Position numbers and translations under genes: made by a program. A model generated the notes under the pieces. The model was not told the origin of the DNA, did no database searches, and saw only the letters and a list, made by a program, of their open reading frames with translations. Positions 1 through 8,088 of a stretch of 64,000 nt of DNA are shown one piece after another. Position 1 is the first letter of the stretch, and every line of letters starts with the position of its first letter. Source of the DNA: Paenibacillus_AR sp051594765 (lineage in GTDB: Bacteria; Bacillota; Bacilli; Paenibacillales; NBRC-103111). Where the stretch lies: positions 1 to 64,000 of the forward strand of contig NZ_JBPPGJ010000008.1 in assembly GCF_051594765.1 (NCBI RefSeq), read 5' to 3'.

Positions 1-210
1 CCGCTGGTGTACCAGTTGTTCCGCCAGGAGCATAGCTGGGTAGCCAAGTACGGACGGGATAAGCGCTGAAAGCATCTAAGCGTGAAGCCCCCCTCAAGAT
101 GAGATTTCCCAGTATGTAAGACCCCTTGAAGACGACGAGGTTGATAGGCTGGGGGTGGAAGCGTGGCAACACGTGGAGCTGACCAGTACTAATCGGTCGA
201 GGGCTTATCC
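1..210 (+). rRNA. 23S ribosomal RNA, 3' end (partial)
   Basis: The window opens inside 23S rRNA. The closing stretch, with the block GGACGGGATAAGCGCTGAAAG and the terminal GTACTAATCGGTCGAGGGCTT, matches the conserved bacterial 23S 3' end. The exact end is set by analogy with Bacillus. Orientation is plus, so the 16S and the rest of the operon lie to the left of the window. The 23S-5S spacer is about 120 bp and I see no tRNA in it. Confidence 0.95.
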
Positions 211-329
211 TACTCCCACCAAAGTGAAGCATATGCTGACGAAGCGTATTCCGAGTACTTTGGCGGGGACCCAAAAGATTGTTTTCGGAAAATTTCGCAT
301 CCGGTTTTCAAGGTGCAAACCTTGACTGT

Positions 330-446
330 TTGGTGATAATGGCGGAGGGGAACCACGCGTTCCCATCTCGAACACGACCGTTAAGCCCTCCAGCGCCGAT
401 GGTACTTGGACCGCAGGGTCCTGGGAGAGTAGGACGTCGCCAAGCA
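330..446 (+). rRNA. 5S ribosomal RNA
   Basis: Roughly 117 nt beginning TTTGGTGATAATGGCGGAGG and ending GGACGTCGCCAAGCA, with the conserved loop CCCATCTCGAACACG and the CTGGGAGAGTAGGACG 3' half typical of Firmicute 5S rRNA. The two ends pair as the terminal helix. It follows 23S directly and is the last RNA of this operon; no tRNA genes follow. Confidence 0.95.
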
Positions 447-448
447 CA

Positions 449-492
449 AACGAACCCTTTGGTCTTTTGACCATAGGGCTTTTTTGTTTTGT
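449..492 (+). terminator. rRNA operon terminator
   Basis: Hairpin ACCCTTTGGTC/GACCATAGGGCT followed by TTTTTTGTTTTG, immediately after 5S. Intrinsic terminator of the rRNA operon. Confidence 0.85.
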
Positions 493-589
493 GCGCGAGG
501 TCCTACGCTGTAGAGTGTCCGAACCTTCTAATCGTGGCAGCTCGAAGCCCGGCAAGTACCGCCATTCGGCGGCCGTGGAGGTGCGGAAT

Positions 590-651
590 GGACGTCGCCA
601 AGCACAAACGAGCCCTTTTGGTCTTTTGACCAGTGGGCTTCTTTGTTGTGC
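590..651 (+). repeat. Second copy of the 5S 3' end plus rrn terminator
   Basis: A direct repeat, about 60 bp long and 158 bp downstream of the first, of GGACGTCGCCAAGCACAAAC and the terminator hairpin after it. The hairpin has changed to AGCCCTTTTGGTC/GACCAGTGGGCT but keeps its T-rich tail. The rest of 5S is not recognisable before it, so this looks like a remnant of a lost 5S copy or a duplicated tandem terminator. Confidence 0.8.
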
Positions 652-654
652 CGC

Positions 655-842
655 AAAATAAGGCGGTCTGAAGCCGTAAAGTGGAAGAGTGAGCTGACTT
701 GGTGGAGTTAAGGCGGCCCACCGCCTTAACGAATCGGGAAATGTCCGGCCACGCAGCGACGTCACAAAATAAGGTGATATGAAGCCTTAAATTGGGCGAA
801 TGCAGCGGTTTCGTGAAATGAAGGCGAATAGCCGCCTTAAAA
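655..842. repeat. Array of four AAGGC...GCCTTAA palindromes, spacing 50/61/50 bp
   Basis: Four imperfect palindromes with AAGG starting at 660, 710, 771 and 821, and the matching GCC starting at 673, 723, 784 and 834. Both halves repeat with intervals of exactly 50, 61 and 50 bp. The best unit, 708-729, has nine-base arms TTAAGGCGG and CCGCCTTAA around a 4-base loop. The spacers are not similar to each other. No ORF is credible here. The geometry recurs at 26063-26246 with a different sequence. Function unknown. Confidence 0.75.
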
Positions 843-897
843 GACATCGTATCACACGGGCAAGTGCTAGGCGGATCACTTGCATGCCTCGCGAGCT

Positions 898-951
898 TTC
901 AGTCAGCATTCAGGCAGGGTTCAGGCGTGGTTCAAGTTGGGCGGTTATGAT
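898..951 (+). promoter_or_regulatory. Four 11-bp-spaced TTCAG repeats ahead of a -10 box
   Basis: TTCAGTCAGCA, TTCAGGCAGGG, TTCAGGCGTGG and TTCAAGTTGGG lie head to tail from 898, 909, 920 and 931: exactly one helical turn apart. The -10 candidate TATGAT is at 946-951, so the repeats cover the -35 position. Direct repeats in 11-bp phase over a missing -35 are typical of OmpR/PhoB-family response regulators acting as activators. The regulator is not identified in the window. The repeats lie 70-120 bp upstream of the lipoprotein gene. Confidence 0.65.
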
Positions 952-1020
952 GGTTCCATAAGGTTCAGGTTACCCATCCATCCCTAACACGCACATTTCC
1001 CAAAGGAGAGATCATCCCCC

Positions 1021-3015
1021 ATGAAAAACTACAAATACATGAGTATGCAAATTGTAACGCTGGTTGCCAGTGCGGCCCTTCTGGCGGCTTGCCAGAGCAA
1101 CGCGGCTCCCAACACCGCTATCGTATCCTCCCAAGCTCCGGCAGCAGCAACTGCCGCGGCAGCGTCCACCGCAGCCAACAAGACCGTGTCGGCAACAGCC
1201 GCAGGGACCAGCGCGAACGTGACCGTTACTTACGACAAGGAGGATGCCTATACCGACTGGAAGGACAGCAACCCGAACTATATCGAGCTGAAGGATACGA
1301 CCGCCGCGCTGAAGGGCACCGGCGCTACGGTGGATAAGAACAAGGTGACTATCATGCTCCCGGGGACGTATGTATTAAGCGGCAAGCTTACGGACGGCCA
1401 GATCGTTGTGGATCTGCAAGACAAAGGCACCGTACGGCTTGTGCTGAACGGAGCCGAGCTGGCCAGCAGCACCGGTTCCCCTCTCGTGATCACGAAGGCG
1501 TCCAAAGCGGTCATCAGTCTGCCGGAGGGAACGAAGAATACACTGACGGACGCCAAGACCTACTCCAGCACCGGAGAGGATGCGCCGACAGCGGCTCTGT
1601 ACAGCAAAGCGGACCTGACCATAAACGGGACAGGATCGCTGACCGTAAACGGCAACTACAAGGACGGCGTCGTCAGCAAGGATGACCTGAAGATTACAGG
1701 CGGTAGCATCACCGTTAAAGCTGCTGACGACGGGTTGATCGGCCGCGACCTCCTGGCGGTTCAGAACGGCACGCTGACCATAGCGGCTAGTGGCGACGGC
1801 ATGAAATCGACCAACGACCAGGAGGCGGGCAAAGGCGTTATCGCCTTGCAGAACGGCACCTTCGACATCCAAGCCGGGAATGACGGCATTCAAGCCCAAA
1901 CTGCTCTCTTGGTGTCCGATGGCCGGTATACGCTGGTAACGGGCGGCGGTAGCGCCAAGGCAGCGCAGAAGGTCAACGACAATATGCAGCCGGGGCGGAA
2001 CGCTCCGCAGGCGAAAACCGCCACGACCGCTACGGAAACGGAAAGCGCCAAAGGCATCAAAGGCGATGATCTGACCATCGCCGGAGGCACCTTCAAGATT
2101 GACTCCGCCGACGATGCGGTGCACGGCGTCAATGTGAAGGTGTCCGGTGGGGATCTCTCCATCGCTGCCGGGGACGACGGCCTGCATGGAGACAGCTCGA
2201 TAACGGTGCAGGCCGGCAAGGTCAACATCACGAAGAGCTATGAAGGCATCGAAAGTGCGGTCATCACCTTCGAGGGCGGTGAGACCCGTCTGGTAACGAG
2301 CGATGACGGGATCAACGGCAGCACGGCTTCCTTGACCAGCGGCACGACCGCACAAGGCCAGGCATCGGGCGGAGCCAAGGTATTCATGAAAGGCGGATAC
2401 CTGTACGTGAACTCCCTCGGGGATGGACTTGATTCCAACGGCTCTATGACCATGTCCGGCGGCACGGTTGTGGTCAGCGGACCAACCGAAAGCATGAACG
2501 GAGCCATTGATTATGACGGTGACTTCCAGATGACCGGAGGCTTCCTGGTTGCAGCCGGCAGCTCAGGGATGGCCCAAGCTCCTTCCACCTCCTCCACCCA
2601 ATATTCGCTGGCGATGAGCTTCTCTCAAGTCCAGAAGGCGGGAACCCTCTTGACCGTGAAGGACAGCAAGGATCAAGTGGTGGCGGCGGTTGCCCCGGCC
2701 AAACCGTTCCAGACCGTGGTGATCACCTCGCCGAGCCTAGTAAAGGACGGTTCCTACACCCTGTATACAGGCGGAACCGCAACCGGCACCTTAACCGACG
2801 GGCTGTATCAGAATGCATCCGTTAAGGATGCCTCCAAAGTGGTCAGCTTCAAACTGGCCAGCTCGGTTACCTGGTTGAATGAATCCGGAGTGACGACGGC
2901 ACCCAGCGGACATGGCGGCATGGGAGGCGGCAACCGGATGGGCGGCGGCATGAACGGCGGAAGAGGCCAGGCCCCTGGCGCCGGCGGTGCGGCTCCGCAA
3001 GGCAAAGGCATCTAA
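1021..3015 (+). CDS. Carbohydrate-binding (Cthe_2159-like) beta-helix lipoprotein
   Basis: 664-aa surface lipoprotein. Residues 1-24 form a lipoprotein signal peptide with lipobox LLAAC. An Ala/Thr-rich linker follows, then from about residue 75 to 530 repeated strands of the type GGxxxIxAxDDGLxG, NGTFDIQAGNDGIQA and DDAVHGVNVKVSGG. These are rungs of a right-handed beta-helix as in Cthe_2159, a polygalacturonate-binding protein. Asp pairs in the rungs suggest calcium. The last 40 residues are Gly/Met-rich (GGMGGGNRMGGGMNGG), a low-complexity tail. RBS AAAGGAGAG precedes the ATG. Likely role: binding or displaying acidic polysaccharide at the cell surface; catalysis is not shown. Regulated, I infer, by the TTCAG repeats upstream. 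A single gene ended by its own terminator. Confidence 0.75.
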   Translation: MKNYKYMSMQIVTLVASAALLAACQSNAAPNTAIVSSQAPAAATAAAASTAANKTVSATAAGTSANVTVTYDKEDAYTDWKDSNPNYIELKDTTAALKGTGATVDKNKVTIMLPGTYVLSGKLTDGQIVVDLQDKGTVRLVLNGAELASSTGSPLVITKASKAVISLPEGTKNTLTDAKTYSSTGEDAPTAALYSKADLTINGTGSLTVNGNYKDGVVSKDDLKITGGSITVKAADDGLIGRDLLAVQNGTLTIAASGDGMKSTNDQEAGKGVIALQNGTFDIQAGNDGIQAQTALLVSDGRYTLVTGGGSAKAAQKVNDNMQPGRNAPQAKTATTATETESAKGIKGDDLTIAGGTFKIDSADDAVHGVNVKVSGGDLSIAAGDDGLHGDSSITVQAGKVNITKSYEGIESAVITFEGGETRLVTSDDGINGSTASLTSGTTAQGQASGGAKVFMKGGYLYVNSLGDGLDSNGSMTMSGGTVVVSGPTESMNGAIDYDGDFQMTGGFLVAAGSSGMAQAPSTSSTQYSLAMSFSQVQKAGTLLTVKDSKDQVVAAVAPAKPFQTVVITSPSLVKDGSYTLYTGGTATGTLTDGLYQNASVKDASKVVSFKLASSVTWLNESGVTTAPSGHGGMGGGNRMGGGMNGGRGQAPGAGGAAPQGKGI

Positions 3016-3049
3016 GCGGCAACAAGCCAGGTATAGCCGATACCGGCCT

Positions 3050-3090
3050 CGAGAGCATCCCTTCCATGAGGGATGCTCTTTGCTTTTTCC
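3050..3090 (+). terminator. Terminator after the beta-helix lipoprotein gene
   Basis: Perfect hairpin GAGAGCATCCCT/AGGGATGCTCT with a 6-nt loop, then TTGCTTTTTCC. Confidence 0.8.
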
Positions 3091-3166
3091 AATTCGTGCA
3101 TGTTGTTCCGTGACGATTGGTGATACTCTAGGAGGGTGAAATGGAGATCGCAGGAGGGATGAAGAT

Positions 3167-3964
3167 ATGGCTTGGCTGCACGTTCACTACCACTCTGAAG
3201 CGCTGCGGATGCCGGTGCCGATGGAGGTGCTGGTACCCCAGCATGTCTCGGGGGGCTACCGTAAGCCCGCTGACCCCGGTCCCTACGCAACGCTGTACCT
3301 GCTGCACGGACGAAGCGATGATCATACCGCTTGGATGCGCCGGACGGCAGTGGAGCGTTATACCGAGGGGCTTCCCCTCGCCGTCGTGATGCCGGCAGGG
3401 CATCTGGGGTATTACACGGATATGGCCTATGGCCGGGATTACTTCCGCTTTATCAGCGAGGAGCTGCCGGCGGTATGCGAGAGAATGTTCCCGCTGTCCC
3501 CGGCCCGGGAGGACCGGTTCATCGCGGGCAACTCCATGGGAGGCTATGGGGCCATGAAGGCGGGACTTCGGGCGCCGGAGCGGTTCACAGGCGCATACAG
3601 TTTGTCCGGTGCCATGGATACGGAGGCCACCTATGACCGCCTGGCACCTAAGCTGGCCGCGGACATCTGGGGGGACCGCAGCGGAATAAGAGGCGGAGCC
3701 GACGATTTGTTCGCGGCGGCGGAGCGGCTTGCCGCCCGGCCCGAATCGAAGCCGGAGCTGTACATGTGGTGCGGGACCGAGGATTTCCTGTACGGGGAGA
3801 ATCTCCGCTTTAAGGAGCATGCGGAGCGGCTGGGTCTGCCGCTCGTCTACGAGGAAGGTCCGGGTGACCACACCTGGACCCACTGGGACCGCCAACTGGA
3901 GCAGGTCATCCGGAGATTGCCCCTTCGCAAGGCAGAGGAAAGGAGCGGTGCGGCATGGCGCTGA
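3167..3964 (+). CDS. Alpha/beta-hydrolase esterase (tributyrin esterase / esterase D type)
   Basis: 265-aa cytoplasmic serine esterase. Nucleophile elbow GNSMGGYG places the serine at residue 123; the acid is in CGTEDF and the histidine in GDHTWTHW near the end, the order of the EstA/esterase D family. The oxyanion-side motif YLLHGRSDD is present. No signal peptide. Start chosen for AGGAGGG 8 nt upstream; an overlapping ATG at 3141 opens a non-conserved frame. It overlaps the next gene by 10 nt, and the two proteins are paralogues, so this is a tandem duplication in one operon. Natural substrate unknown; acetyl or short-acyl esters are plausible, and nearby polysaccharide genes suggest deacylation of sugar esters (inference). 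Confidence 0.85.
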   Translation: MAWLHVHYHSEALRMPVPMEVLVPQHVSGGYRKPADPGPYATLYLLHGRSDDHTAWMRRTAVERYTEGLPLAVVMPAGHLGYYTDMAYGRDYFRFISEELPAVCERMFPLSPAREDRFIAGNSMGGYGAMKAGLRAPERFTGAYSLSGAMDTEATYDRLAPKLAADIWGDRSGIRGGADDLFAAAERLAARPESKPELYMWCGTEDFLYGENLRFKEHAERLGLPLVYEEGPGDHTWTHWDRQLEQVIRRLPLRKAEERSGAAWR

Positions 3965-4755
3965 TCGAAACGCACATGTTCTCCGAGGCCCTCGGCATGG
4001 AGATGGAAGTGAACGTGCTCCTGCCTCAGGAGAAGCAGCCTTATACCGGGGACGGCAAGCTGAAGGTGCTGTGGCTCCTGCACGGAGGCTCCGGTGACGC
4101 CACCGCGTGGCTGCGGATGAGCAGCATCGAGCGGTACGCCCTCGAATACGGCATAGCGGTGGTGATCCCCGGCATGATGCAGTCCTGCTGCGTGGACATG
4201 GTGCACGGCGGGGCATTCTTCACGTATCTGGCCGATGAGCTGCCACAGGTTCTGCGCCATCTGTTCCCGCGCCTGTCCCCCGACAGAGCCGACAATTACA
4301 TCGCCGGGTTCTCCAACGGCGGCTATGGCTGTCTGCGGACAGGGCTGGCGAGACCGGAGCGGTATGCGGCGATCGGCGCTTTTTCCGCGGGGGATAAGAC
4401 GGATGTCCCGTTCCAGAACGACGGCTCGCCGAAGGCGAAGGAGCGGATCATGCTGTTCGGAGATGGCCCGATGCGGGGAACCGACCATGACCTGCAGCAT
4501 CTGGGCCGGGAAGCTCTGAAGACAGGCGGGCCGGTGCCGGCGGTGTATCATGCCTGCGGCGGCGAGGACCCTTGGCTGGACCTGAACCATATCGTAAAGG
4601 GCTTCTTCGAAAGCCTGGAGGGCAACCCATACAGCTACTCGTATCACGAGCCGGAAGGCTACGGCCATACGTGGGCGTTCTGGGATATGGAAATCCAGAG
4701 ATTCTTCGAGTATTTGAAGCTGGAACCCATGGCCGGCCGATATATAGGGATATAG
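3955..4755 (+). CDS. Second alpha/beta-hydrolase esterase, paralogue of the preceding gene
   Basis: 266 aa. Same plan as its neighbour: LLHGGSGDATAW, nucleophile GFSNGGYG (Ser120), acid in CGGEDPW, His in GYGHTWAFWD. It differs around the lid (GMMQSCCVDMVHGG), so it probably differs in acyl substrate. RBS AAAGGAGCGG inside the end of the first gene; translation is coupled through the 10-nt overlap. No signal peptide. A terminator follows at 4769. The exact substrate cannot be read from the sequence. Confidence 0.85.
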   Translation: MALIETHMFSEALGMEMEVNVLLPQEKQPYTGDGKLKVLWLLHGGSGDATAWLRMSSIERYALEYGIAVVIPGMMQSCCVDMVHGGAFFTYLADELPQVLRHLFPRLSPDRADNYIAGFSNGGYGCLRTGLARPERYAAIGAFSAGDKTDVPFQNDGSPKAKERIMLFGDGPMRGTDHDLQHLGREALKTGGPVPAVYHACGGEDPWLDLNHIVKGFFESLEGNPYSYSYHEPEGYGHTWAFWDMEIQRFFEYLKLEPMAGRYIGI

Positions 4756-4768
4756 AACTAGATTCATC

Positions 4769-4804
4769 AAGACATTCTGCCTTAATGCAGGGTGTCTTTT
4801 CCTA
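4769..4804 (+). terminator. Terminator after the esterase pair
   Basis: AGACATTCTGC/GCAGGGTGTCT hairpin (two G-U pairs), loop CTTAAT, followed by TTTTCC. It separates the esterases from the diguanylate cyclase. Confidence 0.65.
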
Positions 4805-4875
4805 TTATTGTGGAGGGAAATGTGGGTTTATGTAGAATTATGGTATACAGGATTCTTACATGGAGGGCACGCAGC

Positions 4876-7800
4876 TTGAACCACTTCATCATCACCCATA
4901 AGTCTCTGAAAAAGCAGCTGCTCCAGGCGCTCCTGATTCTCTTCGCCATCTTCGCCGCCGCGAATGTGGCCGCCGATCTCTGGATCATCCATTACGGCAG
5001 CAAATCACAGGCGCGCAAGACTCTGGAGGAGAATCTGGCGATCCACCGGAATACCTTCGAGGAGTGGCTCCGGGTGAATTCGGATTTCGTGCAGAGCCTG
5101 GCTTCGCTGCAAAGCTTCAAGAAACAGGATAACCCTGCGTCGATCCAGCAGAATCTGAATGCGGTGGGCAAGCTGAAGCCCTATTTCGCCAATCTCGTGT
5201 TCATCAACCGTTACGGAGCCGCTCAGGCGGTGACACAGGGGGAGCCGGGAAAAGATTACTCGCAGAGCCGTCTGTTTGCTGCGGCAAAGGAAGGGAAGGC
5301 GTTGGTCATTGGCTTCGAGGACGGCGCGGCCGGTATGGAGGGATCGATCGTCTTCCTTGCCCCTGTCCTGGAGGAGGAGCAGTTCAAGGGGATGGTGGCC
5401 GGCTTCGTCTCCCGGGAAACTGTCATGCAGACCTTGTCGTCCTTCCGGTTCGGCGCAACCGGCCGCATGTATCTGATGGACGGTCAAGGCAGGGTCCTTT
5501 CTGACGATCCGGCGGCGGCATCCGGCTTGGAGCAGTTGGAGCTGTTCCGGTTCGCACGGGCAGGGCTGCCGGTGAGCGATTTTTATAAGGACCGGTATGG
5601 GGAGGAAGCATGGGGCGAAGCCGTGTCCGTCGCAGAGGGAAAGTTCCAGCTGCTGGCGGAAATCAGCCGGGATGAAGTGATGAATCCCGTCTATAGGACC
5701 ATGTTGTCCTTCGCCGGCATCCTGATGCTGATCTTCTTCCTCTGCATGGCCGCCCTGCTGTGGTACGCCAAGCGGATGGGAATTACCCTGCGGCTGCTGT
5801 CGGAAAGTGCGGTGGCCATCATGAATGGGGACTACCGTCATGTCATCCGGCTGCAGGACGGCATGTTCCGCTCCGCCGAAACGGACGAGATCCTGGCCGC
5901 ATTCAACGAGATGACCGCGACGGTATCGCGGCAGATGGATGAGCTGCAGTACATGAACGGACAGTGGAAGGACAGCGAGGAGCGGTACCGGACGATGATC
6001 GAGTCCTCCCCGGATGGGATCCTGATCCAATCGGAAGGCGTCATCGTGCTGATCAATCCGGCCGGAGCCCGTCTGCTTGGCGCCTCATCCCCCGAGGAGC
6101 TCATCGGAAAACCCGTAATCTCCATCATCCATGAATCCAGCCTGGAGCTGGTGAAGGCTCGGTTACGGGAGCTGCAGCTTCACCGCAGCGCGATGGCGCC
6201 GGAGGCACGCCGGTATGTAAGGCTGGACGATCAGGTCATCCAAGTGGAAAGTACGGCTGCCTATATAAGCTTGAACGGCAGGGATGCCGTTATGGTGATT
6301 TTCCGGGATATATCGGATCGGCTGCATCTGGAGGCCACCGTTCAGCAGAGCGAGGAGCTGCACCGGTTCATTGCGGAGAATTCCACGGATATGATCGCTC
6401 GGGTGGATATGGACCTGACGTACCGGTATGTCAGCCAGGCCAGCCTGCATCTGCTGGGGTACCGGAACGACGAGATGACGGGCCGGCCGGTGCTGGACTT
6501 CGTCCATCCGGATTACCACAGCGACTTGCTGCGAATGACCCGGGAGGCGCTGGAATCCGCCCGCCGCGAAGAGAGCAGGTTCTATACGCTCCGCTATCAG
6601 TTCTACCGGAAGGATGCCTCACTCATCTGGCTGGAGACCACGGCCCGGATCGTCCGCGGTGAGAGGGGGCACCAGTACGAGGTGGTGGCCGTCTCCCGGG
6701 ATATCACCGATCGGATGGCCATGGAGAGGGAGCTCATTGAAAGCAACACCCGTATTACCGATATACTCTCGAGCATTACCGACGCCTTCTTCGCTTTGGA
6801 TAAGGATTGGAGGTTCACCTATGTGAACCAGATGGCCGAGCGGATTCTGGGGAAGTCCCAGGAGCGGCTGATCGGCCGGGTGATCTGGGAGGAGATGCCC
6901 CGGATCATCGGCACCCGCCTGCACGAGGAGTACCACCGTGCCGTGCAGAATCAGGTGTCGCTTGTGGTGGAGGAATTCTATCCCTTCCTGGATGGCTGGT
7001 ACGAAACCCGTATCTTCCCTCGAAAAGAAGGCCTGTCCATCTATGTAAGGGACATTACCGCCCGTAAGAAGCTGGAGGAAGAGCTCCGGGTGAACCAGGA
7101 GCATCTGTCGCAGGTGCTGGAGACTACCCCTAGCGCCATCATGCTGATCAATACGGAGGGCCGGTTCACCTTCGCCAACCGCAAGGCGGAGGAAATGTAC
7201 GGCGTGCCGCGGGAGGAGCTGACCCGGCGCTTCTACAATGATGCTGCGTGGAAAATCTATACGCTGGAGGGAAAGCCCTTCCCCAGCGAGGAGCTGCCCT
7301 TCGCCCGGGTCTCCCGGACGCTGCAGCCGGTCAATGGCGTGGAGGTGGTGTTCGAGGCAGAGGACGGGACCCGCTGGGTGCACTCCAACAATTCCACCCC
7401 AATGCTTGACGCCAAGGGCGAGCTGACCAGCGTGCTGGTCTCCACCACCGATATTACCCAGAGCAAGCGGCTGGAGCAGGAGCTGCACAAGCTGTCCACC
7501 ATGGACGGGCTCACCGGTATCCCGAACCGGCGCCACTTCAACGAAGTGCTGGTCCGGGAATGGCACCGGGCCGCCCGGGGCTCCAAGCCGTTGTCCATGA
7601 TTATGCTGGATGTGGATTTCTTCAAGAGCTACAATGACACCTACGGTCATCAGGCCGGAGACGAGTGTCTGAAGGTGACGGCTGCTCTGCTGAGCGACGA
7701 GGTGAAGCGGGCGGGCGACATGGTCTTCCGCTACGGAGGGGAGGAGTTTGCGGTGCTGCTTCCGGATACGGACGAAGCCGGTGCGGCCGTGGTGGCGGAG

Positions 7801-7995
7801 CAGATCCGAAGCGCGGTGGAGCGTCGGGAAATTCCCCACCGCAGCTCGCCCAATCAGGTGCTGACCGCCAGCCTGGGCATCGCCAGCGTCATTCCCACGC
7901 CCTTGTCCGGTCCGGAGGCGCTGGTCGCCAAAGCGGATATGGCCCTCTACCGGGCCAAGGAGCACGGGCGCAACCAAGTCCAAGCAGACCGGTAA
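4876..7995 (+). CDS. Membrane diguanylate cyclase: dCache-HAMP-like-four PAS-GGDEF
   Basis: 1,039 aa if started at TTG 4876, chosen because GGAGGG sits 8 nt upstream; in-frame ATG 4840 and GTG 4792 lack good sites. One TM near residues 12-32, an extracellular Cache-like domain (about 35-270) with a Tyr-Gly ligand pocket pattern, a second TM, a HAMP-like linker, then four PAS domains starting near 369, 495, 625 and 743, and a C-terminal GGDEF (about 872-1035). The active-site motif is GGEEF, with the inhibitory I-site RAGD five residues before it, so it should make c-di-GMP with product inhibition. No EAL domain. It senses an outside ligand and possibly redox or small molecules through PAS. 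Monocistronic, with a bidirectional terminator shared with GH44. Confidence 0.9.
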   Translation: MNHFIITHKSLKKQLLQALLILFAIFAAANVAADLWIIHYGSKSQARKTLEENLAIHRNTFEEWLRVNSDFVQSLASLQSFKKQDNPASIQQNLNAVGKLKPYFANLVFINRYGAAQAVTQGEPGKDYSQSRLFAAAKEGKALVIGFEDGAAGMEGSIVFLAPVLEEEQFKGMVAGFVSRETVMQTLSSFRFGATGRMYLMDGQGRVLSDDPAAASGLEQLELFRFARAGLPVSDFYKDRYGEEAWGEAVSVAEGKFQLLAEISRDEVMNPVYRTMLSFAGILMLIFFLCMAALLWYAKRMGITLRLLSESAVAIMNGDYRHVIRLQDGMFRSAETDEILAAFNEMTATVSRQMDELQYMNGQWKDSEERYRTMIESSPDGILIQSEGVIVLINPAGARLLGASSPEELIGKPVISIIHESSLELVKARLRELQLHRSAMAPEARRYVRLDDQVIQVESTAAYISLNGRDAVMVIFRDISDRLHLEATVQQSEELHRFIAENSTDMIARVDMDLTYRYVSQASLHLLGYRNDEMTGRPVLDFVHPDYHSDLLRMTREALESARREESRFYTLRYQFYRKDASLIWLETTARIVRGERGHQYEVVAVSRDITDRMAMERELIESNTRITDILSSITDAFFALDKDWRFTYVNQMAERILGKSQERLIGRVIWEEMPRIIGTRLHEEYHRAVQNQVSLVVEEFYPFLDGWYETRIFPRKEGLSIYVRDITARKKLEEELRVNQEHLSQVLETTPSAIMLINTEGRFTFANRKAEEMYGVPREELTRRFYNDAAWKIYTLEGKPFPSEELPFARVSRTLQPVNGVEVVFEAEDGTRWVHSNNSTPMLDAKGELTSVLVSTTDITQSKRLEQELHKLSTMDGLTGIPNRRHFNEVLVREWHRAARGSKPLSMIMLDVDFFKSYNDTYGHQAGDECLKVTAALLSDEVKRAGDMVFRYGGEEFAVLLPDTDEAGAAVVAEQIRSAVERREIPHRSSPNQVLTASLGIASVIPTPLSGPEALVAKADMALYRAKEHGRNQVQADR

Positions 7996-8011
7996 GGCCG
8001 CTGCGCCGGGA

Positions 8012-8058
8012 CAAAAAGAGCTTCAAGCCTACAGGAGGCTTGAAGCTCTTTTTGGTTA
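8012..8058. terminator. Bidirectional terminator between diguanylate cyclase and GH44 gene
   Basis: AAAAAGAGCTTCAAGCCT/AGGCTTGAAGCTCTTTTT, near-perfect with A-run and T-run on each side, so it can end both convergent genes. Confidence 0.85.
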
Positions 8059-8088
8059 ACCCGGCGGGAGGGCTCCCCGACCGAGGGG

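Noticed and set aside
655..842. CRISPR array
   Set aside because: Repeats are not identical, units are palindromes of about 20 bp with unequal steps, and no cas genes are near. The same applies to 26063-26246.
447..1020. Small ORFs after the rRNA operon (for example 467-661, 503-847)
   Set aside because: They run through the terminators and palindromes and have no RBS.
3141..3389. 82-codon frame starting before the first esterase, with AGGAGGG upstream
   Set aside because: Overlaps the esterase in another frame, with a composition (Cys/Arg/Thr-rich) unlike a protein; the esterase start has its own AGGAGGG.
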